From NCBI GenBank assembly GCA_017480545.1, contig JAFVAI010000113.1, positions 1-54,116 on the forward strand: a stretch of DNA of 54,116 nt, read 5' to 3'. The position numbers and the translations under genes were made by a program. The notes beneath the pieces were generated by a model. The model worked only from the letters and a program-made list of their open reading frames with translations, was not told the DNA's origin and did no database searches. Positions 9,235-17,087 of this stretch are shown piece by piece. Source of the stretch: Schwartzia sp. (in: firmicutes). GTDB lineage: Bacteria; Bacillota; Negativicutes; Selenomonadales; Selenomonadaceae. How positions within the stretch are numbered: position 1 is the stretch's first letter; each line of letters starts with the position of its first letter.

Positions 9235-9627
9235 ATGGATACTTTGCTCGATATCAGATTCTGGTCTGCCGGAGCGGGAGCCGCATTGGGAGACTATCTC
9301 GGCAGTTTCGACAGCCTCATGTATGCGCTCGTGGCATTCATCGTCACGGACTATGTGACGGGAGTCCTCTGCGCCATCGTGGAACGCAACCTGTCCTCTG
9401 CCATCGGCTTCAAAGGCATCTGCCAGAAGGTCTTTATCCTCGCCCTTGTCGGCGTGGCCAATGTCCTCGATGTCCATGTGGTAGGCGGCGGGTGCGTCCT
9501 CCGCTCGGCAGTCATCTTCTTTTACTGCGCCAACGAGGGCATCTCCATCGTGGAGAATGCCGCTCGGATTGGCTTGCCCGTGCCGGACAAGCTGACGGAG
9601 GTCATGAAGCAGCTCAAGAATAAGTGA
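9235..9627 (+). CDS. Phage holin (toxin-secretion/lysis holin family)
   Basis: The 130-residue product makes holes in the inner membrane at lysis. It has hydrophobic segments at about 27-48, 66-85 and 88-105 and the pattern AFIVTDYVTGVLCAI followed by GFKGICQKVFILALVG, characteristic of the Cph1/phage phi-LC3-type holin family known from Firmicute phages. AGGAGGG at 9221-9227 supports ATG 9235. A terminator follows directly, and no endolysin gene lies next to it, although this family usually precedes an amidase. Confidence 0.85.
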   Translation: MDTLLDIRFWSAGAGAALGDYLGSFDSLMYALVAFIVTDYVTGVLCAIVERNLSSAIGFKGICQKVFILALVGVANVLDVHVVGGGCVLRSAVIFFYCANEGISIVENAARIGLPVPDKLTEVMKQLKNK

Positions 9628-9641
9628 ATAGCGGTTGTGTC

Positions 9642-9679
9642 TTGCCCACGGGGGAATTTCCTCTGTGGGCAATATTTTT
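9642..9679 (+). terminator. Rho-independent terminator after holin
   Basis: TTGCCCAC at 9642-9649 pairs with GTGGGCAA at 9665-9672, followed by ATATTTTTG. It ends the phage late operon. Confidence 0.8.
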
Positions 9680-9680
9680 G

Positions 9681-9790
9681 TGCCGTAACGATGGGGGTTG
9701 ATTTTTTCGGTAGAGCATGAAAGGGGAAGGACATCTCAAACTGCCAGAATCCGCTCCGTAACGATAGGGGGTTAAATTTTTATCTGGTAA
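9681..9790 (+). repeat. Two direct repeats CCGTAACGAT..GGGGTT in intergenic region
   Basis: CCGTAACGATGGGGGTT begins at 9683 and CCGTAACGATAGGGGGTT at 9755; both are followed by an AT-rich tract. They fill the 210-bp gap between the holin terminator and the HTH/zinc-ribbon gene. Related CATAACGAT sequences occur next to the attachment junction at about 15309-15380, so these may be binding sites for a phage-encoded protein. Confidence 0.6.
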
Positions 9791-9837
9791 TTGAGAGGGA
9801 AATCAAATCTGTACCTTTCAGAAGGAGCCGAAAGGTT

Positions 9838-10257
9838 ATGACCGATAGCCAGAAAATCCAAATTGCCAAAATGCGTACAGCCGGGGACGGCTATGGCACA
9901 ATTGCCCAGAAACTGGGCATACCGCTAAACACCGTAAAGTCCTTTTGCCGCAGGAACGACATCGGCGGCGATATAGCTCCTGCCGCCAAGGTTACGAAGG
10001 AAATCACACATTGCGAAAATTGCGGCAGAGAGATACGGCAGATTGCCAAGAAGAAAAAGAAACGCTTTTGTTGCGACAAATGTCGTAATGCGTGGTGGAA
10101 CAGTCATCTCGGTCAAGTCAAGCGAAAAACCGTCTACCACTTCACCTGCCCTCAATGCGGCAAAGAGTTTCATATCTATGGCGATAACCGCAGAAAATAC
10201 TGTAGCCATTATTGTTACATTGCCGCTCGGTTCAAAGGCGGTGACGGCCATGAGTAA
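9838..10257 (+). CDS. Small HTH plus zinc-ribbon protein of recombination module
   Basis: The 139-residue product has an N-terminal helix-turn-helix resembling sigma-70 region 4 or Hin-type HTH (IAKMRTAGDGYGTIAQKLG, then NTVKSFCRR). Two cysteine clusters follow: CENCGREI...CCDKC and CPQCGKEF...CSHYC, each likely binding zinc. It sits upstream of the SHOCT protein and the serine recombinases and overlaps the next gene. A likely role is DNA binding in control of the recombination module or as directionality factor, which is inference. Ribosome site AAGGAG at 9822-9827. Confidence 0.7.
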   Translation: MTDSQKIQIAKMRTAGDGYGTIAQKLGIPLNTVKSFCRRNDIGGDIAPAAKVTKEITHCENCGREIRQIAKKKKKRFCCDKCRNAWWNSHLGQVKRKTVYHFTCPQCGKEFHIYGDNRRKYCSHYCYIAARFKGGDGHE

Positions 10258-10420
10258 AGAAGATATGCGCCGTGAAAAACTGTATCAGACCACCATGCAC
10301 ATTGCCAGAAAAATGCTCACGGAAGGTATCATTTCGGAAGAAGAATATCAGCGTGTCGATAAAATCTTCCTCGAAAAATATAAGCCGGTTTTCGGCACAT
10401 TATTTTCCAACACCCGTTGA
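10250..10420 (+). CDS. SHOCT-domain-like small protein
   Basis: ATG 10250 overlaps the previous stop by 8 nt. The product is 56 residues: MSKEDMRREKLYQTTMHIARKML, then GIISEEEYQRVDKIFLEKY. The last part is the short amphipathic helical pair seen in SHOCT-type proteins, which often lie next to serine recombinases in Firmicute mobile elements. It is probably an accessory to the recombination module. The exact role is unknown. Confidence 0.7.
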   Translation: MSKEDMRREKLYQTTMHIARKMLTEGIISEEEYQRVDKIFLEKYKPVFGTLFSNTR

Positions 10421-10471
10421 CTTTGCGCCGATTTAGAGCAATATATGGTAGCAAAGCGGGAGGTGATTGGA

Positions 10472-12247
10472 ATGCCGAAAATAACGAAGGTTGAACAGAG
10501 TGTGCCTTCCATCAAGCAAAAAAAGAAGGTGGCGGCCTACGCCCGGATTTCCATGGAATCGGAGCGAATGAACCATTCCTTGTCGGCGCAAGTCAGCTAC
10601 TACAGTTCCTTGATACAAAAGAACCCGGATTGGGAATATGCAGGCGTGTTCGCGGACAACGGCATAAGCGGCACGGGCATAGCCAAACGTACAGAATTTC
10701 AGCGTATGATTGAAGCCGCCGACAACGGCGAGATTGAAATTATACTGACTAAATCCATACAGCGTTTCGCAAGAAATACGGTTGATTTGTTGGAAACCGT
10801 CCGTCATTTAAAGGACATTGGCGTGGAGGTACGGTTCGAAAAAGAAAACATAAACTCCATGAGCGGAGACGGCGAACTCCTCTTGAGCATCCTCGCAAGT
10901 TTTGCGCAGGAGGAAAGCCGCTCCATTTCGGAAAACTGCAAGTGGGGTATCCGAAAGCGATTTGAGCAAGGCATCCCCAACGGACATTTCAGAATTTACG
11001 GCTATCGTTGGGAGGGAGAACAACTGGTGATTGTCCCAGAGGAAGCCGCCATCGTGAAGCGGATTTTTCAAAACTTCCTTGACGGCAAGTCACGGTTGGA
11101 AACGGAGCGGGAATTTGCCGCAGAGGGAATAACCACACGGGATGGATGCCGTTGGGTGGATTCCAACATCAAAGTGGTTTTGACAAATGTCACATACACG
11201 GGGAATATGCTCCTGCAAAAGGAATATATAGAAAGTCCCATCACCCACAAACGAAAAAAGAATCGTGGGGAACTGACGCAGTATTTGGTTGAAAACAGCC
11301 ATGAGCCGATTATCGACAAAGCCGTTTTTGACTATGTGCAGGAAGAAATGGCGCGGCGAAGGGAACTGGGGCCTCTTGCCAATAAATCTATCAACACATC
11401 TTGCTTTACGGGAAAAATAAAATGCCCGTCCTGCCATATAAGCTATATGCACAATTTACGGCAGGATAAGGGATTTCAGGAATTTTGGTGTTGCGGCTCA
11501 CGGAAAAAGAAGGGTGGGCATTGCAACATTGGCGGCACGATTAACCACAAAAAGCTCAAAAAGGTTTGTGCGGATGTTATGGGGCTGGATGATTTTGATG
11601 AAGCCGCTTTCCTTGCAAGCGTGGATTTTATCAATGTTCCGAAAAAATATGTTCTTGAATTTCACATGAAGGACGGGCGCATCATCGCGAAGGATTGTCC
11701 CAATACCGGGCATCGGGATTGCTGGACGGCAGAATACCGGGCAATCACATCGGCAAAACGCAAACAGAATCCGACTTGCAGAAAATCCTCCGTTATGACG
11801 GGAAAAATAAAATGCGTCCATTGCGGCTGTAATTTCCGCAATCAGATAAGCAAATCCAGCGGGACGGATGGCACAAAACATCATCATTGGCGGTGCGCCG
11901 AGCATAACGGCTGCAATACAATAGGACTTCGTGATGACCATCTTCGGAAAATGATAGCGGATGTCCTCGAAATAAGAGAATTTGACGAAAATATCTTCAA
12001 TGAACAGATAGACCACATCGATGTTCTTTCGGCATCCGAAATAGTGATTTGTTTCAAGGGCGGCAGAAAAATCAATCGCACATGGATCCGTCCGAAACGG
12101 GAAGGAAAACCGTGGACGGATGAACAGAGAGCAAAGTTTAAGAAGTCCATTCAAAAATCGTATACGCCGGAGAAAAGGAAGCAAATGAGCGAACACATGA
12201 AACAAATCAGGAAGGAGCGTGGCAAGGCATGGCGCAAAGAAGAGTGA
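10472..12247 (+). CDS. Large serine recombinase 1, two zinc ribbons
   Basis: This is a site-specific serine recombinase (resolvase/integrase type). ATG 10472 has GGGAGGTG at 10458-10465; the ATG at 10445 lacks a site. The product is 591 residues. The catalytic N-terminal domain has YARIS with nucleophile Ser27 and the arginine motif RFARNT. The recombinase domain spans about 150-290. Unusually, two zinc-ribbon segments follow: CPSCHISY with CCG and HC further on, and CVHCGCNF with a later CAEHNGC. The C-terminus is Lys/Arg-rich. It overlaps recombinase 2 by 19 nt. Together they are candidates for phage integration and excision. Confidence 0.92.
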   Translation: MPKITKVEQSVPSIKQKKKVAAYARISMESERMNHSLSAQVSYYSSLIQKNPDWEYAGVFADNGISGTGIAKRTEFQRMIEAADNGEIEIILTKSIQRFARNTVDLLETVRHLKDIGVEVRFEKENINSMSGDGELLLSILASFAQEESRSISENCKWGIRKRFEQGIPNGHFRIYGYRWEGEQLVIVPEEAAIVKRIFQNFLDGKSRLETEREFAAEGITTRDGCRWVDSNIKVVLTNVTYTGNMLLQKEYIESPITHKRKKNRGELTQYLVENSHEPIIDKAVFDYVQEEMARRRELGPLANKSINTSCFTGKIKCPSCHISYMHNLRQDKGFQEFWCCGSRKKKGGHCNIGGTINHKKLKKVCADVMGLDDFDEAAFLASVDFINVPKKYVLEFHMKDGRIIAKDCPNTGHRDCWTAEYRAITSAKRKQNPTCRKSSVMTGKIKCVHCGCNFRNQISKSSGTDGTKHHHWRCAEHNGCNTIGLRDDHLRKMIADVLEIREFDENIFNEQIDHIDVLSASEIVICFKGGRKINRTWIRPKREGKPWTDEQRAKFKKSIQKSYTPEKRKQMSEHMKQIRKERGKAWRKEE

Positions 12248-13809
12248 CGGCAATCCCCGCTACCATCAGCCGATATACGGCAATGCCAATCAGCAATCCT
12301 CGAAAGCGGCGCGTAGCCGGATATGCCCGTGTCTCCACCGACCACGAAGACCAAGCCACCAGCTATGAAGCGCAGGTTGATTATTACACCAACTACATCA
12401 AGGGCAGAGATGATTGGGAGTTCGTTCACATATATACGGACGAGGGAATCAGCGCAACGAACACGAAAAAGCGCGAAGGATTCAAGTCCATGATAGCCGA
12501 TGCTTTGGCGGGAAAAATCGATTTAATCATAACGAAATCGGTCAGTAGGTTCGCGAGAAATACCGTTGATAGTCTGTCGACAATCCGCAAATTAAAGGAT
12601 GTTGGCTGCGAATGTTATTTTGAAAAAGAAAATATCTGGACGCTGGATACAAAAGGAGAACTTTTAATTTCCATAATGAGCTCATTAGCACAGGAGGAAA
12701 GCCGGAGCATATCGGAGAACGTTACTTGGGGACAAAGAAAGCGTTTTGCCGACGGAAAAGTCAGTTTTGCTTACAGCAGATTTCTCGGTTTGGACAAGGA
12801 TAAAGAAACGGGGAAAATTGTGATAAACCCGGAGCAAGCGGAAACCGTAAAATTGATTTATCACCTTTTCCTCGAAGGAATGACACCACATTCCATTGCT
12901 ACGGAACTTACAAGCCGTGGAATCAAAACACCCACGGGAAAAGAGGTGTGGAATCAGCAGACGGTGCGGCGAATTTTATCCAACGAAAAATACAAAGGCG
13001 ATGCCTTGCTCCAGAAGGAATTTACCGTGGACTTTTTGCAAAAGAAGGTCAAAAAGAACGAAGGAGAAGTCCCCCAGTACTACGTGGAGGGCAATCACGA
13101 GGCCATTATCAGCCCGGCGGTGTTTGATTTGGTGCAAGCCGAGATAGAGAAGCGCAACGGCAAAGGGACACGGTACAGCGGAGTGAGCATTTTCTCCAAC
13201 AAAATCAAATGCGCCGACTGCGGCTCTTGGTTTGGCGCCAAGGTATGGCACTCCACCGACCGCTACCGCAGGGTCATCTACCGTTGCAACCGCAAATACA
13301 ATGGCGAGAAGTGCAAAACACCCCACGTGACCGAGGAGGAAGTCAAGGCGGCTTTCGTCTCGGCGTACAATAAACTGGTGAACGAGAAGAAGGAAATCGT
13401 AGCCAACGCCGAGATTATCCGCAGGACGCTGTGCGTCACCGACGGCTTGCAGGAGGATAAACGACGATTGGAGAGCGAGATGGCGGTGTTGGTGGACATG
13501 ACGCAGAACATCATCGCCGAAAATGCCCGTATCGCCCAAGACCAAGAGGAGTACCAAAAGCGGTACGACGGGCTGGTGGCAAAGTACGATGCCGCCAAAG
13601 CAAAATACGACGAAACGATAGCCGCCATATCAGCCAAGGAAGCCCAGAGCGCACAGCTCGAAGCCTTCATCAAGGTTCTGCGAGAGCGGGACGGCGCAAT
13701 CGAGGACTTCGACGAGAGTCTTTGGGGCAGCATGGTGGAGAGCGTCACGGTGGGCAGGGAGAAGGAGATGACGGTTGCCTTCCGGGACGGCACACAGATA
13801 CAGGCTTGA
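12229..13809 (+). CDS. Large serine recombinase 2
   Basis: The 526-residue product has catalytic motif YARVST with Ser36, the RFARNT helix, a recombinase domain (about 190-300), a zinc ribbon (CADCGSWF with later CNRKYNGEKC, about 330-365), a long coiled coil (about 385-480) and a C-terminal beta tail. This is the standard large serine integrase plan. The start ATG 12229 lies inside the end of recombinase 1, implying coupled translation. The first 700 nt are about 43% G+C and the last 700 near 60%, so the gene may be a recombinant of two sources. It is followed by a terminator. Confidence 0.92.
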   Translation: MAQRRVTAIPATISRYTAMPISNPRKRRVAGYARVSTDHEDQATSYEAQVDYYTNYIKGRDDWEFVHIYTDEGISATNTKKREGFKSMIADALAGKIDLIITKSVSRFARNTVDSLSTIRKLKDVGCECYFEKENIWTLDTKGELLISIMSSLAQEESRSISENVTWGQRKRFADGKVSFAYSRFLGLDKDKETGKIVINPEQAETVKLIYHLFLEGMTPHSIATELTSRGIKTPTGKEVWNQQTVRRILSNEKYKGDALLQKEFTVDFLQKKVKKNEGEVPQYYVEGNHEAIISPAVFDLVQAEIEKRNGKGTRYSGVSIFSNKIKCADCGSWFGAKVWHSTDRYRRVIYRCNRKYNGEKCKTPHVTEEEVKAAFVSAYNKLVNEKKEIVANAEIIRRTLCVTDGLQEDKRRLESEMAVLVDMTQNIIAENARIAQDQEEYQKRYDGLVAKYDAAKAKYDETIAAISAKEAQSAQLEAFIKVLRERDGAIEDFDESLWGSMVESVTVGREKEMTVAFRDGTQIQA

Positions 13810-13819
13810 CGGGACTTTC

Positions 13820-13853
13820 GGCGCAGGGCTTCGGCTCTGCGCCTAATTTTTTT
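13820..13853 (+). terminator. Rho-independent terminator after recombinases
   Basis: GGCGCAG at 13820-13826 pairs with CTGCGCC at 13837-13843 and the inner stem continues around TTCG. It is followed by TAATTTTTTT. It separates the recombination module from the esterase. Confidence 0.9.
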
Positions 13854-13920
13854 ACTTTCTTAAGCAGGAGATTTGTATTTGATGGTAGAATGTTATAGGG
13901 TTAAGTAGGATTGGAGGTCG

Positions 13921-15237
13921 ATGAAATTGAGTCGTAAAAAGAATTTTTTGACGTGGGCAGCGAAACTATGCTGTTGCTTAACCATGTCAATGACGGGATT
14001 TGGTATGATAACAGGAACTGCTTTTGCCGATGGGGTTCAGGATGTTGAAGCTATAAGTGAAGTGTTCGGAGACGGAGAGCATCTCTCAGCAGTCATTCTT
14101 TCCTACGATAAGCCTATTTTGAAAGAATCTGTGTCGATTGATGATTTTTGTGTGACAAATCGTGTCATTAAAGATGCCTATGTCAGCAAGTTCCCACAAA
14201 AAGGAAATCGTGGGGATAGTGATGGCATTTATGTAGTATTGGAACTCGAAGCATTACCATTGGCAGAGCAAGGCGTGGAATCCCATTCGGCAGAAGACCG
14301 TGCCGCAAGAGAAGAACAGGGCTTTCACGGACCAACACTGGGAAGTCATGGGAATCCACAGCCGCTTGCCGTAGTTTCTGCCGAAGTCCGGCAGAATGGC
14401 ATAGTAAAAGCAACGGATGGCAGTTTGTACCCGCCAACGGAGAACAAATCATCTTCCCACACACATCAACTGGTGATAGAGGATTTCGCACAAGGGACAT
14501 TTGAGGATGCAAAGCAGGACAACGCAAAACTCATGTATAATCTCTATGTTCCGAAAAACCGTGCCCCACAGAAGAAATATCCTCTTGTCGTATTCATGCA
14601 CGACGCTGGGGTGGTATCTCCCGAAATAAAGGCAACACTCAGTCAGGGCAAGGGTGCAGTCATATGGGCATCTGAAGAATGGCAAGAAAAGCATCCTTGT
14701 TTCGTGCTTGCGCCTCAATATGACACGGTCATTGTGGATGACAAATACCAATATGGCCCGGAATTAGACAGAACGGTTCATTTAATTGAGCATCTCGTCA
14801 ACGAATATCCCATTGACCGACATCGCATATATAATACGGGACAGTCAATGGGCGGAATGACTTCGATTGCAATGGATGTAAAATATCAAGATTTCTTTGC
14901 CGCATCATACCTTGTGGCTTGCAAATGGGATGCCAATGTAACCATGCCGCTCGGCAATCAGAACATATGGGCTGTAGCATCTGAGGGCGATCCGGGAGCC
15001 GCTCCGAGCATGAAGGAGATTTTAGGTAATTTGGAACAATCCGGCGCAAAGGTATTGCGCATGACGGCTGACTTGGAACAAGGGGATTCAAAAATCAATG
15101 AGATTGCTGCCGATATGATTCGCCCCAATTGCCATATCTACTATACATTGTATACTGGCGGAAGCCATCGCTCCACATGGCAACACGCATACGATTTATT
15201 GCCGGCAATGGAATGGATTTTCTCGCAACGCCGATGA
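13921..15237 (+). CDS. Secreted alpha/beta-hydrolase esterase or peptidase (cargo)
   Basis: The 438-residue product has a signal peptide (basic start, hydrophobic core, AFA cleavage near residue 37). Residues 40-195 form an N-terminal domain of unknown type, and 200-438 an alpha/beta-hydrolase with LYVPKNR..KKYPLVVFMHDAG, nucleophile elbow GQSMGG (Ser309) and a C-terminal histidine (His416 in GGSHRSTW). This plan matches the secreted predicted-peptidase/esterase group (COG4099-like); the substrate cannot be told. Ribosome site GGAGGT at 13913-13918. It lies between the phage integrases and the attachment junction, has low G+C and its own upstream terminator, so it is a cargo (moron) gene. Confidence 0.75.
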   Translation: MKLSRKKNFLTWAAKLCCCLTMSMTGFGMITGTAFADGVQDVEAISEVFGDGEHLSAVILSYDKPILKESVSIDDFCVTNRVIKDAYVSKFPQKGNRGDSDGIYVVLELEALPLAEQGVESHSAEDRAAREEQGFHGPTLGSHGNPQPLAVVSAEVRQNGIVKATDGSLYPPTENKSSSHTHQLVIEDFAQGTFEDAKQDNAKLMYNLYVPKNRAPQKKYPLVVFMHDAGVVSPEIKATLSQGKGAVIWASEEWQEKHPCFVLAPQYDTVIVDDKYQYGPELDRTVHLIEHLVNEYPIDRHRIYNTGQSMGGMTSIAMDVKYQDFFAASYLVACKWDANVTMPLGNQNIWAVASEGDPGAAPSMKEILGNLEQSGAKVLRMTADLEQGDSKINEIAADMIRPNCHIYYTLYTGGSHRSTWQHAYDLLPAMEWIFSQRR

Positions 15238-15303
15238 ACGATTTATGGTAGAATTCAGCGCATCCTAACGGGCGAGATGATTGAAACAAGGTTTATTTAT
15301 CAT

Positions 15304-15384
15304 ACTCACATAACGATGAACCCTAAATCGTTATGAGGGGTGTGCAAAATTTGCAACCGGTTGCGTGTGCATCGTTATGTGAGT
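15304..15384 (+). repeat. Inverted repeats with CATAACGAT motif beside attachment junction
   Basis: ACTCACATAACGATG at 15304-15318 is repeated inverted and perfect at 15370-15384. A third inverted copy (ATCGTTATG, 15328-15336) forms a 9-bp dyad with the first. The motif resembles the CGTAACGAT repeats at 9683 and 9755. Position suggests binding sites for recombinase or an accessory factor. Confidence 0.65.
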
Positions 15385-15402
15385 TTAAGGGCTTTCGTTA
15401 CG

Positions 15403-15427
15403 TTGTATCATTTAAGACACGGCAATA
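15403..15427. other. Prophage-hsdM junction (attR region)
   Basis: The hsdM frame is open from 15416 (GAC ACG GCA ATA GAA CCC) but meets an in-frame stop TAA at 15413-15415, with phage-side sequence beyond. The crossover therefore lies close to 15413-15425. The exact core cannot be fixed because attL is outside the window. Confidence 0.7.
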
Positions 15428-16333
15428 GAACCCGCCTGCGGCACGTCGGGCTTTCTCGTGGCGGCCAGCGACTATCTGCGGGAGACGCAAAAGCAGGACG
15501 TCTTCTTCGTTCATGAAAACAAAGCGCATTATATGAGCAGTATGTTCCACGGCTACGACATGGATCGCACCATGCTCCGCATCGGCGCCATGAACATGAT
15601 GACCCACGGCGTGGAGAATCCAAAGATTGAATATCGGGACAGCCTTTCCGACCAAAACCCGGACAAAGAGAAGTACAGCCTGATTCTCGCCAATCCGCCC
15701 TTCAAGGGGAGCCTCGACGCCGATATTGTCGCGGCGGATCTCTTGAAAGTCTGCAAGACGAAAAAGACGGAGCTGCTTTTCCTCGCGCTGTTCCTGCGGA
15801 TGCTGAAAGTCGGCGGGCGGTGCGCCTGCATCGTGCCCGATGGTGTGCTCTTCGGCTCGTCCAAAGCGCACAAGGACATACGAAAGGCCATCGTGGACAG
15901 CAACCGCCTCGAAGCGGTGATCTCCATGCCCTCCGGCGTATTCAAGCCCTACGCGGGCGTGTCCACCGCCGTCCTGATTTTCACCAAGACGGGCCACGGC
16001 GGCACGGACAAGGTTTGGTTCTACGACATGAAGGCCGACGGCTACACCCTCGACGACAAGCGGAGCGCGACGGAAGAAAACGACATTCCCGACATCCTCG
16101 CCCGCTTCCGCGCGTTGGACAAAGAAAAAGACCGCAAGCGCACCGAGCAGAGCTTCTTCGTGCCTGCGGAGGAGATACGGAAAAACGGGTATGACCTCTC
16201 CGTCAACAAGTACAAGGAGGTCGAATATCAGGCGGTGGAGTACCCGCCGACGAAGGAACTCATGGGCGAGATTGAGGAGTTGCAGAAGGAATTGGCGGGA
16301 GAATTGGCGAAGTTAAGGGAAATGATAGGATAA
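15416..16333 (+). pseudogene. hsdM: hsdM 3' fragment (type I DNA methyltransferase), split by prophage
   Basis: Type I modification subunit, an N6-adenine methyltransferase. The frame resumes at DTAIEPACGTSGFL, which is methylase motif I (AdoMet binding), and contains motif IV NPPF at 15692-15703. It runs to a normal C-terminus, 305 residues in all. The N-terminal helical half (normally about 150-200 residues) is missing and should lie on the far side of the prophage. GTG 15458 is a chance start inside motif I. As it stands the methylase cannot work; excision of the phage could restore it. Followed 19 nt later by the MNT-HEPN fusion. Confidence 0.88.
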
Positions 16334-16352
16334 AACGCAAGGGGGCTTTCGT

Positions 16353-17066
16353 GTGTATGGGCTGACGCCGGAGCAGTGCAAGCTGTTGATGGACACATTG
16401 GCGAGATATCGGGAATGCATTGTAGAAGCGAGGATTTTTGGCTCCCGCGCGCGGGGGGACTATACGAAAACCTCAGACATAGACTTGGCGGTTTCGCTCT
16501 GCCATCCTGTCTTGCCGGATTTGGCCGAAGCCTTGGACAACAGCCTTCTGCCCTATAAGGTAGATATTATCGACATGAACGCCGCAAAAAATGATAAGCT
16601 TACAGAAAATATCAGCCGCGATGGAAAGCTGCTGTTTCGCACAGAAAAAGGAGTAGTATTGATGACGGTCGAGCAAATTAAAATGAAACTGGAAGAATAT
16701 GAAAAAGCGGTCGCAAAACTCGAAGCTGCGCTGAAAAAAGATGCGGCGACGGACGACTTGTATTTGGACGGTGTAATCCAAAGGTTTGAATTTTGCTTTG
16801 AGTTGGCATGGAAGCTGATGAAAGCGTATCTCGCCTACGACGGCATTGAGGCGAACAGTCCGCGCGCGAGCATCCGGGAAGGATTCGTGGCGGGGCTTAT
16901 CACGGACGCGGAGGCATGGCTCGATATGTTGGAAAAGCGCAATCTGTCCAGCCACACTTACGACGAAAAGACAGCGTTGGATATATATGAACACATAAAA
17001 AACGACTACGCGCAAATGTTGACGGCTTTGCGCGAGGATATGAATGTACGACTGGCGAAGAAATGA
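16353..17066 (+). CDS. MNT nucleotidyltransferase fused to HI0074-type HEPN protein
   Basis: One 237-residue frame joins two proteins that are normally separate genes. Residues 1-100 are a minimal nucleotidyltransferase (GSRARGDY, then DIDLAV; Gly30-Ser31, Asp42, Asp44). Residues 104-237 are the HI0074/HepT-type substrate-binding HEPN partner, with an Rx4H motif RNLSSH (Arg196-His201). The start GTG 16353 has AAGGGGG at 16339-16345. An internal ATG at 16662 has its own AAAGGAG at 16647-16653, so the HEPN half may also be made alone. Such pairs act as toxin-antitoxin modules in which the MNT AMPylates the HEPN RNase (family knowledge). Confidence 0.82.
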   Translation: MYGLTPEQCKLLMDTLARYRECIVEARIFGSRARGDYTKTSDIDLAVSLCHPVLPDLAEALDNSLLPYKVDIIDMNAAKNDKLTENISRDGKLLFRTEKGVVLMTVEQIKMKLEEYEKAVAKLEAALKKDAATDDLYLDGVIQRFEFCFELAWKLMKAYLAYDGIEANSPRASIREGFVAGLITDAEAWLDMLEKRNLSSHTYDEKTALDIYEHIKNDYAQMLTALREDMNVRLAKK

Positions 17067-17087
17067 AAAGTTAAGGGAAATGATAGG

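Larger units (their letters stand above)
1..15415. mobile_element. Prophage, right-hand part, integrated in hsdM
   Basis: A continuous plus-strand run of phage genes goes tail tape measure, tail proteins, holin, then a recombination module of two large serine recombinases, then a secreted esterase. Immediately after this the reading frame of a type I methyltransferase resumes in mid-gene at about 15416. The order late genes, lysis, integrase, attachment site is normal for an integrated temperate phage. The left end, head genes, replication genes, repressor and endolysin are not in the window. Base composition is lower in G+C than the chromosomal genes to the right, most clearly in the esterase and the first recombinase. 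Confidence 0.9.

Noticed and set aside
15300..15400. CRISPR-like array from repeated CATAACGAT motifs
   Set aside because: Units are short, in both orientations and unevenly spaced, with no spacers or cas genes.
15458..16333. Separate 291-residue methyltransferase starting at GTG 15458
   Set aside because: The GTG lies inside the AdoMet motif and the frame is open further upstream to 15416 with conserved HsdM residues, so this is a gene fragment and not a short gene.
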